From an uncultured Cellvibrio sp. (GTDB taxonomy: Bacteria > Pseudomonadota > Gammaproteobacteria > Pseudomonadales > Cellvibrionaceae): a stretch of DNA of 14,003 bases. A program made the translations under genes and the position numbers. The DNA lies in the NCBI GenBank assembly GCA_946481095.1, contig CAMLML010000101.1:1-14003 (forward strand), in the 5' to 3' direction. Below, one piece after another: positions 1-9,085 of the stretch (positions are counted from its first letter, which is position 1; the number at the start of each line of letters is the position of its first letter). A model generated the notes under the pieces. That model did not search any database. It worked only from the letters and a program-made list of their open reading frames with translations, and had not been told where the DNA came from.

Positions 1-810
1 CAAACTTACCCACAATATTCAGCCAATTTAGCGTCCCAGATGTACGAGGAAACCCGTCTATTTTTACGTGAGCATTTGTGGAGTGGCGGACTCAATAATG
101 TGTTGACGAGTAAGACTACTTTTGTGAATGGGGCTTTGGCGGATCTCTATGGTATTCGGTTCCCGGGCATGGATCGCAGTAAATTCGAAAAGGTTGATTT
201 GACAGGCTTGCCCAGGTCCGGTTTGTTAACTCAAGCGAGTTTTTTAACAGCTTTCTCCAGAACCGACGAGACCTCTGTAGTAGCAAGAGGGCTGTTTGTT
301 AACGGGCCATTACTCTGCTTGCCAAAAATCCCTCCGCCCCCCGAGAGTGTTGTCGCTCAGGTTGAAGCTCAATTGACATCAGATTCAACCGAGCAGGAGA
401 GGGCAGAATTCAGAGCGGCAACTATGCCTTGCAGCAGTTGCCACAATCAATTCGATGCTTATGGGCTTATGTTTGAAAATTACAACGCCATAGGGGGCTA
501 TCGTGCTACAGATGAGCGAGGCATGGCTATCCACAGTAGAGTGGACTTCAGCAAGATGACTGCGTTCACAGGTTTTATTGATGGACCTATTGAGTTTTCC
601 CAGCTGGTGGCGGGGCGGTCAGATTTCGTGGAATGTGTTACCCGCCATATGCTTGCCTATGGCACAGGTATAGACGGTATACAGCGTAACAACTGTGAAG
701 TGACTGATATTACAAAAAATTTAAATCAGCAAAGCACCTTGGCTGACGTAATAAAGGCAGTTGTTTCATCGCCTTCAATGTCGGTTCGAGTTCCGGAGGC
801 ATCAAAATGA
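1..810 (+). CDS. DUF1592/DUF1588/DUF1585 cytochrome-like protein, 3' part (5' end outside window)
   Basis: The reading frame is open from the first base, so this is the C-terminal part of a larger protein; the first ATG at base 40 is internal. The order of conserved blocks matches the DUF1592-DUF1588-DUF1585 family first noted in planctomycetes. There is an ET-rich block and a TFVNGALADLYGI stretch (DUF1592 end), then an R-x-GLLTQASFL block with a proline-rich PKIPPPPESV segment (DUF1588), then a C-terminal block with FVECVTRHMLAYGTG (DUF1585). A CXXCH motif (CSSCH, bases 430-444) is followed by FDAYGLMFENYNAIGGYR, which is characteristic of the family; it could bind haem c. Such proteins are exported and probably act in the periplasm, possibly in electron transfer, but their reaction is not known to me. 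The stop overlaps the start of the DUF1552 gene (ATGA), and these two families are commonly neighbours. Confidence 0.85.
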   Translation, partial: QTYPQYSANLASQMYEETRLFLREHLWSGGLNNVLTSKTTFVNGALADLYGIRFPGMDRSKFEKVDLTGLPRSGLLTQASFLTAFSRTDETSVVARGLFVNGPLLCLPKIPPPPESVVAQVEAQLTSDSTEQERAEFRAATMPCSSCHNQFDAYGLMFENYNAIGGYRATDERGMAIHSRVDFSKMTAFTGFIDGPIEFSQLVAGRSDFVECVTRHMLAYGTGIDGIQRNNCEVTDITKNLNQQSTLADVIKAVVSSPSMSVRVPEASK

Positions 811-2249
811 ATAAGTATGAGATCAGTCGTCGTAAGTTTATAGCTGGCCTGGGTGGAGCGGTTGGTTTAAGTAGCTGGGTGGGTCGTGCAATTGCGCAAG
901 AACAAGGTGCTTTGGATCCACGCCGTTTAATAGTGTTCCAGCGTCCTGTTGGAACAATACAGAGTGCTTGGTGGCCAAGCGGAACAGGCACTAATTTGGC
1001 GAACTATCAGCTATCCAGAATACTCCAGCCACTTGAGAGTTTTAGGCAGGATATGGTCGTTTTCAGAGGGCTGGGTTTACCGCATGCAGGATCTTCAGGC
1101 GGTGGTCATGAGCGTGGCACAGTTTTAACAGTTACAGGTCGCAAGTGTCCTAATTTGTATGCGGGTAATGGTGGTGATGATCCCCAATCCGAAGGTAAAA
1201 GTGTTGATCAATTACTTTTGGAATCATCGCCTTACCTGAGTAGCGCACCCGTCAAATCAATACAGGCCTCTTGTGACCAGCGCGCAGACACCCCTGAAGT
1301 GTCAACGAGGCATTTATCTTATTCCGGTGCAAGAGCACCCATGCGTCCTTATTACCAGCCCAAAGATTCCTACGAGAGAATCTTTGGGACTTTGATGCCT
1401 GGTGGAGCTAGCGATGATTTAACTCGTGCAAGACAAGAAAAGCGCAGTGTTTTGGATTTTGCTCTGAAAGATTTACAGCGTATGCGTGCGGTTGCGCCGG
1501 CATCCCAGCGGGATAAACTCGATGCCTATGAAGTTTCAGTGCGGGAGCTTGAAAAGGAGCTCGACAATAACACTAATGATCCTTCATGTGTTAAGCCTGC
1601 AGCGCCGGAAGTCATTAATGTGGGTACACGTACTAACGCATATGACAGTGATAATGTTGCTGCGGAGCGCGATGATGTTAAACATCGCACTTTGGGAGAG
1701 CTGCATTTGGCAACTATACGTGCTGCATTTAAATGTGATTTGACACGCACAGTTAGCTTTCAGTGGTCACCAGGTACGAACCATGTCAGTTTTGCTGATA
1801 TGTGGCCTCCCAGTCCGTCTACTTTTAAAGTGCATCACACCACTAGTCATAAGCCAAAGGATGCTGATGTAACCGAGTTTTTACTGCGTATTGAGGTTTG
1901 GTATGCGCAGCGCTTGGCAGAGTTTTTAAAGAGCTTGAAAGAAACGACGGACATGACAGGTAAACCGATTTTTGATACGACAGTTTTGGCCTATATCACG
2001 GAGGTGGCGAACGCTGACCACAGTTGGGATAACATGCCTTGGCTTATGTTTGGGGGTGCAGCTACCGGATTCATTGGCGGTCAAATGTGGCAGCACAGCG
2101 GCGCACAGACTTCATCAGCCACTTCCAGAAATTTGCGATCGACTAATGATTATTGGATGGCATTAGGCAAACCTTTTGGTGTTAATAATTTTACTTTGGG
2201 TGATGACACCAGCATGTATTACCAAGCAATCCCCGGGATCTTCAGGTAG
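807..2249 (+). CDS. DUF1552 domain-containing protein with Tat signal
   Basis: This 480-residue protein begins with a twin-arginine signal: SRRKF at residues 7-11, a hydrophobic stretch of about 15 residues, and a plausible cleavage site after AIA at residue 30. It is therefore probably folded in the cytoplasm and exported, perhaps with a cofactor. The rest matches DUF1552 by its opening (PRRLIVFQRPVGT-like), GGGHERG and central VSVRELEKEL segments, and its usual length. No catalytic residues can be assigned and the function is unknown. The start is well supported by GGAGG at 795-799, seven bases upstream, and by a 4-base ATGA overlap with the preceding cytochrome-like gene, which suggests translational coupling. 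A hairpin terminator follows. Family pairing suggests that the two products work together in the periplasm; that is inference. Confidence 0.88.
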   Translation: MNKYEISRRKFIAGLGGAVGLSSWVGRAIAQEQGALDPRRLIVFQRPVGTIQSAWWPSGTGTNLANYQLSRILQPLESFRQDMVVFRGLGLPHAGSSGGGHERGTVLTVTGRKCPNLYAGNGGDDPQSEGKSVDQLLLESSPYLSSAPVKSIQASCDQRADTPEVSTRHLSYSGARAPMRPYYQPKDSYERIFGTLMPGGASDDLTRARQEKRSVLDFALKDLQRMRAVAPASQRDKLDAYEVSVRELEKELDNNTNDPSCVKPAAPEVINVGTRTNAYDSDNVAAERDDVKHRTLGELHLATIRAAFKCDLTRTVSFQWSPGTNHVSFADMWPPSPSTFKVHHTTSHKPKDADVTEFLLRIEVWYAQRLAEFLKSLKETTDMTGKPIFDTTVLAYITEVANADHSWDNMPWLMFGGAATGFIGGQMWQHSGAQTSSATSRNLRSTNDYWMALGKPFGVNNFTLGDDTSMYYQAIPGIFR

Positions 2250-2265
2250 GCAGTTATTGTAAATT

Positions 2266-2318
2266 GGGTTGCTTTGCTGAAGTGATTTTCAGGATTTTTT
2301 ACAGCGAAGCACCCTTTT
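2266..2318 (+). terminator. Rho-independent-type terminator after the DUF1552 gene
   Basis: A 10-bp stem pairs 2270-2279 (TGCTTTGCTG) with 2302-2311 (CAGCGAAGCA), containing one G-T wobble, and may extend by a GG/CC pair after one mismatch. The loop is long (22 bases). Four T residues follow at 2315-2318. It lies 16 bases past the DUF1552 stop, as expected for the end of the two-gene unit. The long loop and short T run make it less than ideal. Confidence 0.55.
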
Positions 2319-2351
2319 ATGAGCTTATTAGTTTGTGATGATTTTTTTTGT

Positions 2352-3215
2352 ATGAATCATATAAAAATCCAAAATGATTTACAGAAAGCTTCAAACAAAG
2401 AGTCCAGATCATTCGCCTCCTATTTTGCTAACCATAGAGCACAATTGACTGAACAAATTCTCGCATTGGCGAGTTCAAAGGGGCGTCTTTGTCTTTTGGG
2501 TGCAGGAAATTGTCTGGATGTTGACCTTGCGAGATTGGCAGAAAAGTTTGACGAGGTACATTTAGTCGATATAGACCAGGATGCCGTAAGGTTTGCAAAA
2601 TCCCGGTTGACTCCGCTATTGGCTGCGAAAATATTTTTGCATGCTCCCTTGGATTTATCCGGTCTGAACACCTGTATCTCGGACTGGCGTGATATGAAAA
2701 CAACACCTGAAGCATTCATAAGTTTTCCGAATGATACCTCAGCCACTATATCCCGATTATTGCCGGGGCCTTTTGATACCGTTGTTTCTTGCTGTTTGGT
2801 CAGTCAGATACTGTTGACCTTCAGATTGGCTTTGGGTGAGCAGCATAGGTTATTCCAGGCGGGATTAATTACTCTTCTAGTCACCCACCTAAAGGTCATG
2901 AGGGAATTAATTCATAATCAAGGACAGGTGTTATTGGTTACAGATGTTAGTTCAAACCAGATTTGCACTCAGCAGGAGTTGAATGAAATTGAGAAAAACA
3001 GTTTTGTCCATGCAGAGCAGCTGCTTGACGATTTGGCACGGAAAAATAAATTGTTTAATTATCTGGATCCAAAATTATTAACGACGCTTGTTCAGCAAGA
3101 CCCCTCACTTTCGGAATCCTCCGAGTTAAGCCCCCCTCAAAAAATTTGGCTTTGGCGCAACGGCCCCCAGCGTACTTTTTTGGTTTATGCATGTTTATTG
3201 ACGCCACGCTCATAA
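2352..3215 (+). CDS. Putative class I SAM-dependent methyltransferase-like protein
   Basis: This protein of about 287 residues has Rossmann-fold signs. Motif I reads LCLLGAGNCLD (about residues 46-56). An acidic end of strand 2 follows in VHLVDID (about 69-75). A strand-4-like segment FDTVVSC lies at about 141-147, and a later strand is VLLVTDV. This matches the class I methyltransferase layout, but substrate residues are not recognisable and the C-terminal third is unfamiliar. An upstream in-frame ATG at 2319 would add 11 residues, but it directly abuts the T run of the preceding terminator. I therefore prefer the ATG at 2352, although neither start has a clear ribosome binding site. The gene seems to stand alone, with a terminator before it and 151 bases to the next start. 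There is no signal peptide, so it is likely cytoplasmic. Confidence 0.6.
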   Translation: MNHIKIQNDLQKASNKESRSFASYFANHRAQLTEQILALASSKGRLCLLGAGNCLDVDLARLAEKFDEVHLVDIDQDAVRFAKSRLTPLLAAKIFLHAPLDLSGLNTCISDWRDMKTTPEAFISFPNDTSATISRLLPGPFDTVVSCCLVSQILLTFRLALGEQHRLFQAGLITLLVTHLKVMRELIHNQGQVLLVTDVSSNQICTQQELNEIEKNSFVHAEQLLDDLARKNKLFNYLDPKLLTTLVQQDPSLSESSELSPPQKIWLWRNGPQRTFLVYACLLTPRS

Positions 3216-3251
3216 AACTATTGTGGCGAAAAGTCTATAAAAAACCACAAA

Positions 3252-3280
3252 TTTGATTTAGTCATTAAATCTATCTATAC
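3252..3280 (+). promoter_or_regulatory. Candidate sigma-70 promoter for the YfiR-kinase-GGDEF/EAL operon
   Basis: TTGATT at 3252-3257 (4 of 6 consensus bases) is separated by 17 bases from TATACC at 3275-3280 (4 of 6). It sits about 87 bases upstream of the preferred TTG start of the YfiR-like gene and in the only sizeable gap before this operon. This is a pattern match only. Confidence 0.3.
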
Positions 3281-3353
3281 CTAATCTGACTTGGTGTATC
3301 CATTTTTAAGCAGCTCGTTTTATGTGGCTCGGTCAGGATGGTAAAGACTTTTC

Positions 3354-3362
3354 AGAAGGAGA
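3354..3362 (+). promoter_or_regulatory. Strong ribosome binding site that decides a TTG start
   Basis: AGAAGGAGA lies five bases upstream of the in-frame TTG at 3367. The upstream ATG at 3322 has no comparable site. This supports initiation at TTG for the YfiR-like gene. Confidence 0.6.
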
Positions 3363-3366
3363 TTAT

Positions 3367-3936
3367 TTGAGATTAAGTAAGACGAAAAGGCGCTTTCGGC
3401 GGCTGGTCAGTATTCGGCAGATTAGAAGGACAGCTGGATATTTGCTGGCGGTCTACCTATGTCTGTTGCCTGTGCAGTTGTTTGCGTCTGAAGTCTCGTT
3501 GCGCATGGCATTTGTGTACAACTTCATCAAGTTTATTGAGTGGCCGGGGAAGGGCCCACAAATCACGCTTTGTGTGATGGGGGATCAGCCCGGGTTGCAG
3601 GAAGCCTTGCAGCCTTTGCACGAAAAAGTCCTGTCGGGACGTAAATTGAATGTTATCCACTTTCTGACGATCCAGCCTTCCTATAACGAATGTCAGGTGC
3701 TCTATCTGTTGTCACCTGAAGTCTTGCCTGAAATAAACCAAACCCTGCCGGAAGGTTTGGTATTGATGACCAATGAAGTGACCACGCCAGATCCGCGAGT
3801 GAGTTTTTCTCTGGTGTTATCCAGAGACAACCGCATGGAGTTTTACGTTAATTCCCACGCTCTGGCACAGGCTAAAGTGACGGCCAGTAGCCAGTTACTC
3901 AAGTTGGCAAAAAACTATCAGGGAGAGGCAAGATGA
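3367..3936 (+). CDS. YfiR family protein (DUF4154), periplasmic
   Basis: The 189-residue product has a long basic N-region (KTKRRFRRL), a hydrophobic core at about 22-39 and a likely cleavage after LFA at residue 40, so it should be periplasmic. The mature start [17 protein letters not shown] is the DUF4154/YfiR signature. The C-terminus [14 protein letters not shown] also fits the family. Mature cysteines C69 and C109 could form one disulfide. In Pseudomonas aeruginosa, YfiR represses the diguanylate cyclase YfiN by binding its periplasmic part. Here no YfiN or YfiB is adjacent; the next gene, overlapping by four bases, is a hybrid histidine kinase, which is the likely partner. The start is taken as TTG 3367 because of its strong ribosome binding site; the ATG at 3322 would add 15 residues and make an unusually long N-region. 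Confidence 0.85.
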   Translation: MRLSKTKRRFRRLVSIRQIRRTAGYLLAVYLCLLPVQLFASEVSLRMAFVYNFIKFIEWPGKGPQITLCVMGDQPGLQEALQPLHEKVLSGRKLNVIHFLTIQPSYNECQVLYLLSPEVLPEINQTLPEGLVLMTNEVTTPDPRVSFSLVLSRDNRMEFYVNSHALAQAKVTASSQLLKLAKNYQGEAR

Positions 3937-6605
3937 AGACCTATTCCCTTGCCCGCAGGCTGGGTGCACGTGCCATGTTGCTGTCATCGGTCGCCGTGCT
4001 GTTCGTATCTTTACTCAGTGTGTGGCACCAATATTCCTCAGCCCAAAACCAGGTGCAGCGGCAACTGCAGACTCTGGCCGAGATGACTGCTTACAATCTG
4101 GCTGCACCCAGTATGTTTCTGGATGCAGTGTCAGCCGAAAAATTCCTGAATTCATTGAGTGTGGAAACTGATATAGCGGCTGCCAGAGTGATACTGAATG
4201 ATCAGCAGATTCTGGCCAGTTACAAGGCTCGGGATACTTCCGTGGATGGGGTAGAGCGAATACAGGCACAGATTCGCTGGCAGGATGAAAGTCTGGGTTA
4301 TCTGGAGCTGGATTACACCTTGCAGCATCTGCAACAACAGTTCCTTGAGCAATTAACCTATGTTGGTGTTGCGGCTTTGCTGGTATTGCTACTGGCAGGG
4401 CTTTTATCCCGTGTTCTGATTCCGGGATTATTAAAACCTTTGGCAACTCTCAGTCAATTGGCAGAGCAAATAGGTCGCGAGGGACGTTATGAATTGCGTG
4501 CCGAACCGGTTAATACCCAGGATGAAGTCAGCCAGTTGACACTGCGTTTTAACAATATGCTGGATCGAATCCAGCAACAGGATCATCGTCTGCGCAAACA
4601 ACAGGAAGAATTGGAGGAAAGGGTTCAGCAGCGCACAGCGGAATTGCAACTGGCAATGGAGGAAGCCCAGTCCGCCAACAAAGCCAAAAGTGAGTTTTTG
4701 GCGGTGATGAGTCATGAAATCCGCACGCCACTGAATGGCATTTTGGGCATGACCAGTTTGTTGTTGGAAACAGAGCTGAATACCAAACAAAAACGTTTTG
4801 CCCGTGTTGCCCGCAGTTCTGGTGAAGATTTGCTGGCAATCATTAACGACATTCTGGATTTCTCCAAAGTTGAAGCGGGCAAGCTGGAATTGGAGGCGCG
4901 AAGTTGTCAGTTAAACCTGATGATTGAGGATCTGGTCGAACGTTACGCGCCCATAGCGCAAACCAAACATCTGGAACTGTTGTGCAATACACCCTTGCCA
5001 CCTTTATCGGTGTATCTGGATTCCGCAAGGCTGGCCCAGGTGCTGACCAATTTGCTCAGCAATGCCATCAAATTTACCGAGAAAGGAGAAGTGATGCTGG
5101 ATGTGCGGATTATCCGGGCAACAGCAGAGTCGGTGACCATCCAGTTTTCCGTGAGCGACACCGGCATAGGCATTAGTGATACGCAACGCAAAAATCTATT
5201 TCAGGCATTTTCGCAAGCCGACTCCACCATGGCCCGGCGTTTTGGTGGCACAGGTTTGGGGCTGGCTATTTCCCAGCGCATTATTGGTTTGATGAAAGGT
5301 GAGATTCAGTGCGAGTCCACTCCCGGCAAAGGCAGTCGTTTTTATTTTGAGTTAACCCTGCCCCTGATCGAGGATTCACGCAATCACCAGTGGATAGAGG
5401 GTTTTGAAACACTGCAGGTGTTGGTAGTGGATGACAACCTCACCAATCTGGAAATTCTGGGGAATTGGCTGCGTTCCTGGAAAATTGATCCGGTAATGAC
5501 CAGTTCGGCACCGGAAGCACTGATCTGGTTGCGCAAAAGACCTTTTGATGTGTTGCTGACTGATTGGATGATGCCGGGTATGGATGGCAGCCAGCTTATT
5601 CAGGCAATCAAACAGGAAACCAATCCGCAAATAAAGTCAGTGGATATTATTGTGCTGAGCAGCGCAGAAATATTAATCAACAGTCAGGATCAGTTGCCGC
5701 GTTTGATAAAACCGGTTCGTCAGTCAGAGCTCTATAACCAGCTACTCGCCAAAGTGAAATCCCGAAGCCATCCGGGAGAGATTTCCGGGAAAGTATCTGC
5801 GGAAAAGTCACCGGAACTGACGACTGCCAATATTTCTCCGGCCCGGACATTAAACGCGAGAGTCCTGTTGGTAGAAGATAATCCAGTCAATCAGGAAGTG
5901 GTGATTGCCATGTTGCACAATCTTGGAATATCACCACAGGTTGCACAAAACGGTAAGGAAGGATTGGATCGAATGCTTCATGAAACATTTGATCTGGTAC
6001 TGATGGATTGTCAAATGCCATTGATGGACGGGTTTGAAGCAACCGATCACTGGCGAGCTTATGAAAAACAACATCAATTGGCGGAGTTGCCAATTATTGC
6101 CCTGACAGCCAACGCCATTATTGGCGACAGGGAATTATGTTTGGCTGCCGGTATGAGCGATTATCTGAGCAAGCCCTTTAATCTGGAGCAGTTGGCGGCA
6201 ATATTGGCGCGCTGGATTTCGGCAGAAAATCGTTCACAAACTCGTCAGGGAAATTTGCGTGAATTGTTGGATATAGATGAAACCTTATTGCAGCAATTAC
6301 GCAATTTGCGCCCCGGATTACTGGCCAGCGTAGTGCAATTATTTCGACAATCCACGCCGGAATTGTTGGCCGTGTTGGAACAAAACATCAACAGCCAACA
6401 AGCGAGTGCAGTATTTAAAACGGCACACAGTATTAAAAACAGAGCTGCCAATTTGGGTATTCGGTCGCTGGCGGATTTGTGCAAGCAACTGGAAGCCAGC
6501 GCTTTGAAAGGGGACTTAAGCAGGGCGCAAGAATTCCTCGAAAAAATCAAACAATACTATCGTTCAAGTCTTGCTTATTGGGATGAGTTGGAGGGCAAAT
6601 TATGA
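3933..6605 (+). CDS. Hybrid sensor histidine kinase (CHASE8-like, HAMP, HisKA, HATPase, REC, REC, HPt)
   Basis: This 890-residue inner-membrane kinase has a BarA-like layout. TM1 spans about 13-31 and a periplasmic domain about 36-140. The periplasmic domain resembles CHASE8 of YfiN-type proteins ([24 protein letters not shown], later ASYKARD). TM2 is at about 142-166, HAMP at about 167-220 and a coiled coil at about 212-250. HisKA carries H261 in [11 protein letters not shown]. HATPase has N377, DTGIGI at 409-414 and GGTGLGL at 438-444. REC1 has D500/D501, D544 and K593. REC2 has E648/D649, D692, T725 and K747. HPt carries H832 in [14 protein letters not shown]. All phosphotransfer residues are present, so a full His-Asp-His relay is possible. 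REC1 is short between S577 and K593 (16 residues against 22 in REC2). ATGA overlaps join both neighbours, and GGGAG at 3921-3925 precedes the start. The periplasmic part probably receives the YfiR signal, and the HPt domain probably feeds the next gene's REC domain. Confidence 0.92.
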   Translation: MKTYSLARRLGARAMLLSSVAVLFVSLLSVWHQYSSAQNQVQRQLQTLAEMTAYNLAAPSMFLDAVSAEKFLNSLSVETDIAAARVILNDQQILASYKARDTSVDGVERIQAQIRWQDESLGYLELDYTLQHLQQQFLEQLTYVGVAALLVLLLAGLLSRVLIPGLLKPLATLSQLAEQIGREGRYELRAEPVNTQDEVSQLTLRFNNMLDRIQQQDHRLRKQQEELEERVQQRTAELQLAMEEAQSANKAKSEFLAVMSHEIRTPLNGILGMTSLLLETELNTKQKRFARVARSSGEDLLAIINDILDFSKVEAGKLELEARSCQLNLMIEDLVERYAPIAQTKHLELLCNTPLPPLSVYLDSARLAQVLTNLLSNAIKFTEKGEVMLDVRIIRATAESVTIQFSVSDTGIGISDTQRKNLFQAFSQADSTMARRFGGTGLGLAISQRIIGLMKGEIQCESTPGKGSRFYFELTLPLIEDSRNHQWIEGFETLQVLVVDDNLTNLEILGNWLRSWKIDPVMTSSAPEALIWLRKRPFDVLLTDWMMPGMDGSQLIQAIKQETNPQIKSVDIIVLSSAEILINSQDQLPRLIKPVRQSELYNQLLAKVKSRSHPGEISGKVSAEKSPELTTANISPARTLNARVLLVEDNPVNQEVVIAMLHNLGISPQVAQNGKEGLDRMLHETFDLVLMDCQMPLMDGFEATDHWRAYEKQHQLAELPIIALTANAIIGDRELCLAAGMSDYLSKPFNLEQLAAILARWISAENRSQTRQGNLRELLDIDETLLQQLRNLRPGLLASVVQLFRQSTPELLAVLEQNINSQQASAVFKTAHSIKNRAANLGIRSLADLCKQLEASALKGDLSRAQEFLEKIKQYYRSSLAYWDELEGKL

Positions 6606-9067
6606 AGCCTGAACCAGCGCAACGAATTTTGGTTGTTGATGACGAATTGGCAGCCAGAATGATGATGCAAGCCACTTTGGAAGAAGCCGGTTTTATTGTG
6701 GAAACGGCAGATTGTTGCACGCGCGCGCGCGAATTATTTCGACAATTTGAATTTGATTTGATTTTGTTGGATGTGGTGTTGCCTGATGGTGATGGTTATG
6801 AGTTGTGCCGTGAAATGCGTGCACAAAATGTCGATCTTTCCATTCCGGTTGCAATAGTCACTGGCTTGGATGATCTGGAATCCATTCGTTATGCCTATGA
6901 ATCCGGTGCTACCGATTTTATTACCAAACCCGTGGCATGGGGCACCTTGCCATATCGGGTGAAATATTTGCTGCGCTCGGCACAAGCCATGGCCAAATTA
7001 AGTGTGAGCGAAGGCAAAAATCGCGCGCTGCTGGCTAACCTGCCTGACATTATTTTGTGTGTGCGTATCGACGGGCGCGTGAGTGAAGTGCAAGCGGGTG
7101 TGGGCGTACAAAATTGGTCGGGATGGTATCACTTGCCGGAAGCTGAAAATCACACTTATCTGGTACCTGAAATTTATGCGTTGGTGGAAGAGTGCTTGCG
7201 ACAAGCGCTCGCCGAAAAAAATATTGGATATCTTGAATTCCAGTGGTCACCGGATGGAACCCGATTGTGCGATTGGGAAGCGCGTCTGGTTCCGCAAAAT
7301 GATCTCGAAGTGTTGATGGTGGTGCGTGACATTACCCAACGCAAAAAATATGAAAACCAATTGCGTTTGTGGGGAAATATTTTTGAATCCAGCAGTGAAG
7401 CGATTTTGATTACCGATATCCATTTTCGCGCAATTTCGGTGAATAAAGCATTTGAAAATATGACGGGCGTGAAAGAGGCCGATATTTTTGGTGTAGATGT
7501 GTTGGCTATAGGCATTCGTTTTGAAGGTGCAAGCCGCTATCGTGAAATAGTGCATCAATTACATGAAACCGGACACTGGCAAGGTGAATTGCTCAACAAA
7601 CGCACCAGCGGTGAAATGTTCCCCTGTTGGTTTTCGATTAGTCGTGTGTTGAATACAGCAGGTGTAATTGAAAATTATGTGGCGATATTCAGCGATATTA
7701 CTGAATATAAAAATTCACGCGAGCGCATTGATTTTTTAGCGCATCACGACAATTTAACCGGGCTACCCAATCGCATTTTATTGAACGACCGACTGGGTAT
7801 GGCTTTGGCACAGGCCAATCGATTGCACGAAAAATTGGGTTTGTTATTTATTGATCTGGATCGTTTTAAAAATATCAATGATTCGCTGGGGCATGCGACG
7901 GGCGATCAGGTATTGGTAGAGGTTGCCGAGCGTTTGGTGAGTGCGGTACGTACGGTCGATACAGTTGCACGTTTGGGTGGCGATGAATTTATTGTGATGT
8001 TCCCGAGCGTGCGTGATGAAAGTAGTTTGGCTGATTTAACCATCAAAATACGCGATTTATTGCAGATCCCTTTTTCGATTAACAATATGAGTTTGCGTAT
8101 TACGCCCAGTATCGGTATTGCGGTTTATCCTGAAGATGGTAAAACCGGAGATGAATTAATTAAAAATGCAGATGCGGCTATGTATCTCGCCAAAGAAAAA
8201 GGTCGCAACAATTATCAGTTTTATACACCCTCATTAAATTCGCGCACACTTTATCGGCTCACACTGGAAAATGATTTACGCAACGCTATAGATAAGGGTG
8301 AATTTGAATTGCATTACCAACCGCAAATTGTTGCGGCTACGGGTGAAGTTGACGGATTGGAAGCGCTGGTGCGTTGGCGTCATGCAGAGCGAGGTTTGAT
8401 TTCGCCGGCAGAGTTTATTCCCCTGGCAGAAGAAACCGGTTTGATTATCGGATTGGGTGATTGGGTATTGGCAGAAGCAGTTAGCCAAATCAAACTATGG
8501 CAATCCCGTGGCATTTCTTTATTAGTCAGTGTCAACATTTCTGCATTGCAATTCCGGCAAACCGATTTTTTGTGGAAACTGAATAAACTATTGGCTGAGG
8601 CGGCACTCACATCATCAGTACTTGAATTGGAATTAACCGAAACCATTTTGATGGACGATACCAAAAACAGTATTTTTATGTTGAACCGTCTGCGCGAAAA
8701 TGGTTACCGCATTGCAATCGATGATTTTGGAACCGGATTTTCCAGCTTGAATTATTTGCGACACTTTCCGGTGGATATTTTAAAAATCGATCAAAGTTTT
8801 ATTCGCGATTTGATGATAGAAAAAGAATCAACCGCCATAGTTGAAAGCATTATCACTTTGGCGCATGCACTGGGTAAGGTGACCATCGCCGAGGGTGTTG
8901 AAACAGAAGAGCAATTTTTTTGGCTGCAAAGCCGAAACTGCCGCATGATGCAGGGCTATTTAATTGCCAAACCCATGCCGGCAGAACAGCTGGAAATCTG
9001 GATGTCTGATTGGACCAAACAAACCCATCGACTGTTTCTGCCTTTGGCTAATAAAGGAATGAAGTGA
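6602..9067 (+). CDS. Response regulator with REC-PAS-PAS-GGDEF-EAL: cyclic di-GMP synthesis/hydrolysis
   Basis: This 821-residue protein lacks membrane segments and should be cytoplasmic. REC spans about 8-125, with D13/D14, phosphoacceptor D57, T87 and K109. Two PAS-like domains follow at about 141-247 and 258-368, the second ending in the usual DITEYK. GGDEF spans about 375-540, with an intact GGDEF motif at 459-463 and an RxxD inhibitory site (R450, D453) five residues before it. EAL spans about 553-800 and retains E587 (EAL), N645, E677-E680 (ELTE), D707/D708 (DDFGTG), K728, E764 and Q784, the residues expected for phosphodiesterase activity. Both enzymatic halves therefore look competent, and phosphorylation may set the balance. 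The start overlaps the kinase stop (ATGA), with GGAGGG at 6590-6595. It is the likely output of the upstream kinase's HPt domain. The gene converges with a VOC gene 18 bases away. Confidence 0.93.
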   Translation: MKPEPAQRILVVDDELAARMMMQATLEEAGFIVETADCCTRARELFRQFEFDLILLDVVLPDGDGYELCREMRAQNVDLSIPVAIVTGLDDLESIRYAYESGATDFITKPVAWGTLPYRVKYLLRSAQAMAKLSVSEGKNRALLANLPDIILCVRIDGRVSEVQAGVGVQNWSGWYHLPEAENHTYLVPEIYALVEECLRQALAEKNIGYLEFQWSPDGTRLCDWEARLVPQNDLEVLMVVRDITQRKKYENQLRLWGNIFESSSEAILITDIHFRAISVNKAFENMTGVKEADIFGVDVLAIGIRFEGASRYREIVHQLHETGHWQGELLNKRTSGEMFPCWFSISRVLNTAGVIENYVAIFSDITEYKNSRERIDFLAHHDNLTGLPNRILLNDRLGMALAQANRLHEKLGLLFIDLDRFKNINDSLGHATGDQVLVEVAERLVSAVRTVDTVARLGGDEFIVMFPSVRDESSLADLTIKIRDLLQIPFSINNMSLRITPSIGIAVYPEDGKTGDELIKNADAAMYLAKEKGRNNYQFYTPSLNSRTLYRLTLENDLRNAIDKGEFELHYQPQIVAATGEVDGLEALVRWRHAERGLISPAEFIPLAEETGLIIGLGDWVLAEAVSQIKLWQSRGISLLVSVNISALQFRQTDFLWKLNKLLAEAALTSSVLELELTETILMDDTKNSIFMLNRLRENGYRIAIDDFGTGFSSLNYLRHFPVDILKIDQSFIRDLMIEKESTAIVESIITLAHALGKVTIAEGVETEEQFFWLQSRNCRMMQGYLIAKPMPAEQLEIWMSDWTKQTHRLFLPLANKGMK

Positions 9068-9085
9068 CGTTTTTTGTGTTATCGA

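Noticed and set aside
710..991. Minus-strand 93-codon ORF across the cytochrome-like/DUF1552 junction
   Set aside because: It is antisense to two coupled genes with clear family motifs, so it is a shadow.
3202..3249. CGCCAC/GTGGCG and TTGTGG/CCACAA alternative hairpins around the end of the methyltransferase-like gene
   Set aside because: The stems are only 6 bp with 12-18-base loops and no T run on the plus strand, so they do not support a terminator or riboswitch.
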